Source: CAXBBB01 sp963793245 (lineage in GTDB: Bacteria; Bacteroidota; Rhodothermia; Rhodothermales; BA12). Taken from it: a DNA stretch of 64,000 nucleotides. The notes below the pieces were generated by a model. The model saw only the letters and a program-made list of their open reading frames with translations, did no database searches and was not told where the DNA came from. Positions 61,164 to 64,000 of this stretch are shown piece after piece (position 1 is the stretch's first letter; each line of letters begins with the position of its first letter). The position numbers and the translations under genes are program-made. The stretch spans positions 434,001 through 498,000 of the forward strand of contig CAWBZG010000004.1 of assembly GCA_963793245.1 (NCBI GenBank), given 5' to 3'.

Positions 61164-61601
61164 TCATTCACTTCTCGACGGTCGATCGACAGGATGCTCG
61201 CCAGCGGCTTTGTATCTACGCTTCCATTTCGTCAGGCTCTCTTCATTCAACGTGTCGATTAAGTGGCCGACACGCGCCATCGATTCATCGAGCATCGCCG
61301 CTTTCTCCTGCAGGTGATGCATGTCGTTGTCGCGGACGATCAGGTTGATAATCGCAAACTGATCGCGGATCACGTCTTGTAGCATTTCGCGAATCTCCCC
61401 GATGTGATCGGCTCGTACGTGCCGCTGTCGACGGCGGATCGTCCAGAAGATCAATCCGTGCAGCAGAGCCGTGCCCGCCGCCGTGAGCGCGGCCACCTTC
61501 CAAAACGTCGCGCCGGACCAGAGCGTCGGTACGAGAAACGTCAGAAACACGCCGACAGCGCTGAGGAAGAGTTCGATGTTGTCGAGAAAGACGCGTTTCA
61601 T
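61164..61601 (-). CDS. Two-helix membrane protein (tandem copy 2)
   Basis: 145 aa from ATG 61601 (MKRVFLDNIELF). Two membrane helices (FLSAVGVFLTFLVPTLW, FWKVAALTAAGTALLHGLIFW), then a basic loop RRRQRHVRADHIGEIREMLQ and a helical part DVIRDQFAIINLIV, ending NEESLTKWKRRY. It is closely related to the neighbouring gene across the entire shared length. The body resembles a sensor-type helical hairpin without a catalytic domain. No family recognised. The frame is open upstream to 61658, but the ATG at 61601 matches the conserved beginning. Confidence 0.72.
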   Translation of the reverse strand: MKRVFLDNIELFLSAVGVFLTFLVPTLWSGATFWKVAALTAAGTALLHGLIFWTIRRRQRHVRADHIGEIREMLQDVIRDQFAIINLIVRDNDMHHLQEKAAMLDESMARVGHLIDTLNEESLTKWKRRYKAAGEHPVDRPSRSE

Positions 61602-61745
61602 GGTCAGAGGGAAGTAGGTGAAAGCGCTACGCGTGAAGCAGAGATAAAGCTGTCGCATTCTCGGAATGCTTTGCGCTGCTCCTATTCGTGACGCCTGCCT
61701 GCCAGCTAGAGACAGGCTGTGCGTCAGTTCGTGGGCGAGACCGCT

Positions 61746-62179
61746 TCAGAGCCTCTCCAGAGTAGCCGTGTCCTGTTCGCCACAGTAGTACCGATCCAGC
61801 ACGTCTACGAACACGGTTTCGTCTGAGACGACATCGAACAGGGTCATAGACGATCGCAATTTCAGGTCGTCTGGGGACCCGAGGAGAGCGTCGGCGGACG
61901 TCGCTCCGCTATCTAGAACGGCGTGCGCGGATTCGATCAGGCGCGGGCCGAGTATCGGATGGGCGAGGTAGGCCCGGGCCTCGGCTCCGCTCCCGAGATC
62001 GCGTATCGTCGGGCGGTGTGCGAGCGGCCCAAACCGGCGATCTGCGGGAAGACGAACCACATCCAGTGGGTCCGCTTGCGGCCTGCGCGCAGTTCGGCGA
62101 CGGCCTGCTCATAGATCCCGTTTTGCGCAACCACGAAACGATGCAGGTCGAACGGATCGGGATCGGTCGGGGCTGTCAT
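61746..62179 (-). pseudogene. DUF1810 family protein, frame broken once
   Basis: Start at 62179 (MTAPTDPDPFDLHRF), overlapping the stop of the upstream amidase as ATGA. DUF1810 (calpastatin-like) is a small cytoplasmic family, ~140 aa, with no firm function. Seen: FDLHRFVVAQNGIYEQAVAE, KRTHWMWFVFPQIAGLGRSH, then a frame switch near 61993 at TCGGGAGCGG. The remaining half is in another frame: EARAYLAHPILGPRLIES, SPDDLKLRSSMTLFDVVSDE, VFVDVLDRYYCGEQDTATLE. A change of one or two bases joins RRYAIS to GAEARAYL. Either a real disruption or a sequence error. Confidence 0.8.
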
Positions 62180-63729
62180 CTCTGATCGGTGATCGTGGGC
62201 AGATAGCTGGGCGGTTCGCGTCGCTGCGTTGCCTGCTCGTATGCATAGGCGAGCGCTAGCAAACGCGCTTCGCTCCACGGGCCGCCCACGAAGGAGAAGC
62301 CCATCGGCAAGCCATGCGCCAGCCCCATCGGAACGGTTACGTGCGGATAGCCCGACACGGCAGCAGCCTGCGAACTCGACCCGGAAAAGTTGTCGCCGCT
62401 GACGAGATCGATAGGCCACGCTGGACCGTTAGTCGGGGCGACGAGCGCGTCCAACTCGTGCATCCGCATCAGGCTGTCGAGTCCACCGCGCGCCTGGCTG
62501 CGGCTCTGCCTGCGGGATGCCACGTAGACGCTGTCGGTCAGTGGGCCGCGCGCCTGTGCCCGTTCCAAAATCTCCTGCTCGAAGAACGGCATCGCATGGG
62601 CGCGCTCCCTCTCGTTTAGGGAGATGACTTCGGCGAGCGAGCGGGCCGAAGCGCGAGGGCGCGAGGCGAGGTAAGCGTTGAGGTCGTGCTTGAAATCGTA
62701 GAGTAGTGTCTCGTATTCAGCGCCTCCGTATTGGCCTCGATAGGGAAGTGCGAGCGAGTCGACGATGATGGCTCCAGCAGCGCGGAGGTCTCGGACAGCT
62801 TGCTCGGCCAATCGCTGGGCATCGGGGTGGAAGTCGAATACGTCGCGCAAGACGCCGATGCGGGCGCCGCGCAGAGCATCGGCGTCGAGTCCGGCGGCAT
62901 AGTCGGTTGCGTAGCTGTCGGCGCGGACGGTCGACGTATCGGCGGCGTCCGATCCGGCCATCGCGGTCAGCAACTGGGCGGCGTCGCGGACGGTTCGTGC
63001 CATCGGTCCAGCGGTGTCCTGGCTGTGTGAGAGCGGGACGACACCGCTTCGGCTCACTAGCCCGACCGTCGGCTTGACCCCCACCAGCCCGTTCATCGAC
63101 GACGGGCACGTGATCGATCCATCCGTTTCGGTCCCGACACCGATGGCTCCCAAACTCGCCGCAATCGCAGATCCGGTCCCCGAAGAACTTCCGCACGGGG
63201 AGCGGTCGAGTACGTACGGATTGCGCGTCTGGCCGCCCAATGTGCTCCACCCTGACGACGAGTTGGTCGACCTGAAGTTGGCCCACTCGCTCAGATTCGT
63301 CTTGCCCAAGATGACCGCTCCTGCTTCGCGCAATCGGGCGACCAGCGGCGCATCGGCTTCGGCGAAGTTCACCTCCAATGCCAGCGATCCTGCCGTCGTC
63401 GGCATGCGATCCGCGGTTTCGATGTTGTCCTTGAGCAAGACCGGAATGCCGTGCAGCGGACCGCGTACCTGTCCGGCTGCGCGTTCGGCGTCGAGTTGGT
63501 CGGCGTGCACGAGCGCGTCAGGATTGAGCGCGAGGACGGCTTGAAGATCGTCGTCCAGATCGGCGATGCGGTCCAGGTAGGCCTGTACGAGTTGTCGCGC
63601 GCTACACGTGCCGCCCTCCATCAGCGCCTGTAACTGCGTGGCGGACTGCTCTTCGACGCCGCAGCGATCCTGTGCGTGAGCGGGGCGAAGCGCGACGAGT
63701 GCGATCAACAGGAGGGCAAGACGTAGCAT
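62176..63729 (-). CDS. Amidase signature family protein, secreted
   Basis: 517 aa with signal peptide LALLLIALVALRPAHAQ. Amidase signature hydrolase with the Ser-cisSer-Lys triad: Lys in GIPVLLKDNIETA (near residue 100), the Gly/Ser-rich SPCGSSSGTGSAIAAS, and the nucleophile Ser in VGTETDGSITCPSSMNG. These enzymes hydrolyse carboxamides; relatives include GatA, fatty acid amide hydrolase and bacterial secreted amidases. The export signal and lack of GatB/C neighbours argue against GatA. The stop overlaps the start of the DUF1810 gene by four bases (ATGA), so the genes are co-translated. Confidence 0.93.
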   Translation of the reverse strand: MLRLALLLIALVALRPAHAQDRCGVEEQSATQLQALMEGGTCSARQLVQAYLDRIADLDDDLQAVLALNPDALVHADQLDAERAAGQVRGPLHGIPVLLKDNIETADRMPTTAGSLALEVNFAEADAPLVARLREAGAVILGKTNLSEWANFRSTNSSSGWSTLGGQTRNPYVLDRSPCGSSSGTGSAIAASLGAIGVGTETDGSITCPSSMNGLVGVKPTVGLVSRSGVVPLSHSQDTAGPMARTVRDAAQLLTAMAGSDAADTSTVRADSYATDYAAGLDADALRGARIGVLRDVFDFHPDAQRLAEQAVRDLRAAGAIIVDSLALPYRGQYGGAEYETLLYDFKHDLNAYLASRPRASARSLAEVISLNERERAHAMPFFEQEILERAQARGPLTDSVYVASRRQSRSQARGGLDSLMRMHELDALVAPTNGPAWPIDLVSGDNFSGSSSQAAAVSGYPHVTVPMGLAHGLPMGFSFVGGPWSEARLLALAYAYEQATQRREPPSYLPTITDQR

Positions 63730-63805
63730 CGGAGCGGTAGGCGAGGAGACGGCCTCTCAAAATAGCCGCCGTATGCTACGGATCCGATCGTCCTCTTCTA
63801 ATCTC

Positions 63806-64000
63806 ATGCTCCAACTCCGCCCAACCTGCGAACACTGCACGGTCGCTCTGCCGCCCGCATCGACCGATGCCCGTATGTGCAGCTACGAATGCACGTTTTG
63901 CTCAAGCTGTGTAGACCTGCTCGGCAACGTCTGCCCCAATTGCGGCGGCGGCTTCGTCCCACGTCCGATCCGCATCACGCGCGACTGGACGGGCAACGGC
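63806..64000 (+). CDS. DUF1272 family protein, 5' part (3' end outside window)
   Basis: 65 codons are visible. MLQLRPTCEHCTVALPPAST is followed by ARMCSYECTFCSSCVDLLGN and VCPNCGGGFVPRPIR. Paired Cys motifs (CEHC, CSYECTFCSSC, CPNC) make a small zinc ribbon of the DUF1272 type. The frame is still open at the right edge; known members are about 70-80 aa, so little is missing. No function is established for the family. Divergent from the amidase. Confidence 0.9.
   Translation, partial: MLQLRPTCEHCTVALPPASTDARMCSYECTFCSSCVDLLGNVCPNCGGGFVPRPIRITRDWTGNG

Overview
The window looks like a high-GC chromosome segment from a Rhodothermota/Bacteroidota-type bacterium. The evidence is several proteins with a C-terminal type IX secretion (T9SS) type A sorting domain, a paired DUF1800/DUF1501 locus, a TonB-dependent receptor with an N-terminal carboxypeptidase-like domain, DUF2851 and DUF3467 proteins, LVIVD and WG-repeat lipoproteins, and few obvious Shine-Dalgarno sites. 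It reads as core chromosome with accessory patches. I saw no rRNA, tRNA, CRISPR array, phage or conventional insertion sequence.

Layout. 0-14 kb: the end of asnS, a secreted membrane-anchored protein, two coupled WG-repeat lipoproteins, the DUF1800-DUF1501 pair (DUF1800 frameshifted), glgC, a lipoprotein, a TonB-dependent receptor, DUF2851 and pyrF. 14-30 kb: a large acyl-CoA dehydrogenase, a flavoprotein, an LVIVD lipoprotein with a DUF305 protein (possible copper handling), an MBL hydrolase with a polyprenyl synthase, a lipid kinase, lon, a hybrid histidine kinase, a cystathionine beta-synthase-type enzyme and DUF3467. 30-34.5 kb: a tandem duplication of two BNR-repeat T9SS surface proteins. 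34.5-43 kb: an LptF/LptG permease, sucC, a GNAT protein, a small GIY-YIG gene framed by inverted palindromic repeats, mutS, an acylating aldehyde dehydrogenase with an odd tail, and a small conserved protein. 43-52.8 kb: an ECF sigma factor with a (frameshifted) Ser/Thr kinase-TPR protein, two paralogous amidohydrolases of which one has lost its metal ligands, and small membrane, lipoprotein and reductase genes. 52.8-64 kb: an alkaline-phosphatase-like lipoprotein, an S9 peptidase, a response regulator beside a CheB-CheR-PAS-kinase fusion interrupted by one stop codon, two tandem two-helix membrane proteins, a frameshifted DUF1810 gene, an amidase and the start of a DUF1272 gene.

Three themes recur. 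First, four tandem paralogue pairs lie in 64 kb. Second, several families of short palindromic repeats sit between genes: CCTGNCAGG hairpins at most convergent gene ends, TCATCGCGAG...CTCGCAATGA elements, and CCTGCCTTCGCAGG elements clustered at the GIY-YIG gene. Third, five conserved genes are broken by a single frameshift or stop, all in genes expected to be dispensable; this may be real decay or residual assembly error. The best candidate for an undescribed system is the 434-bp GIY-YIG islet at 37478-37911, which has the form of a minimal mobile element with REP-like inverted ends.
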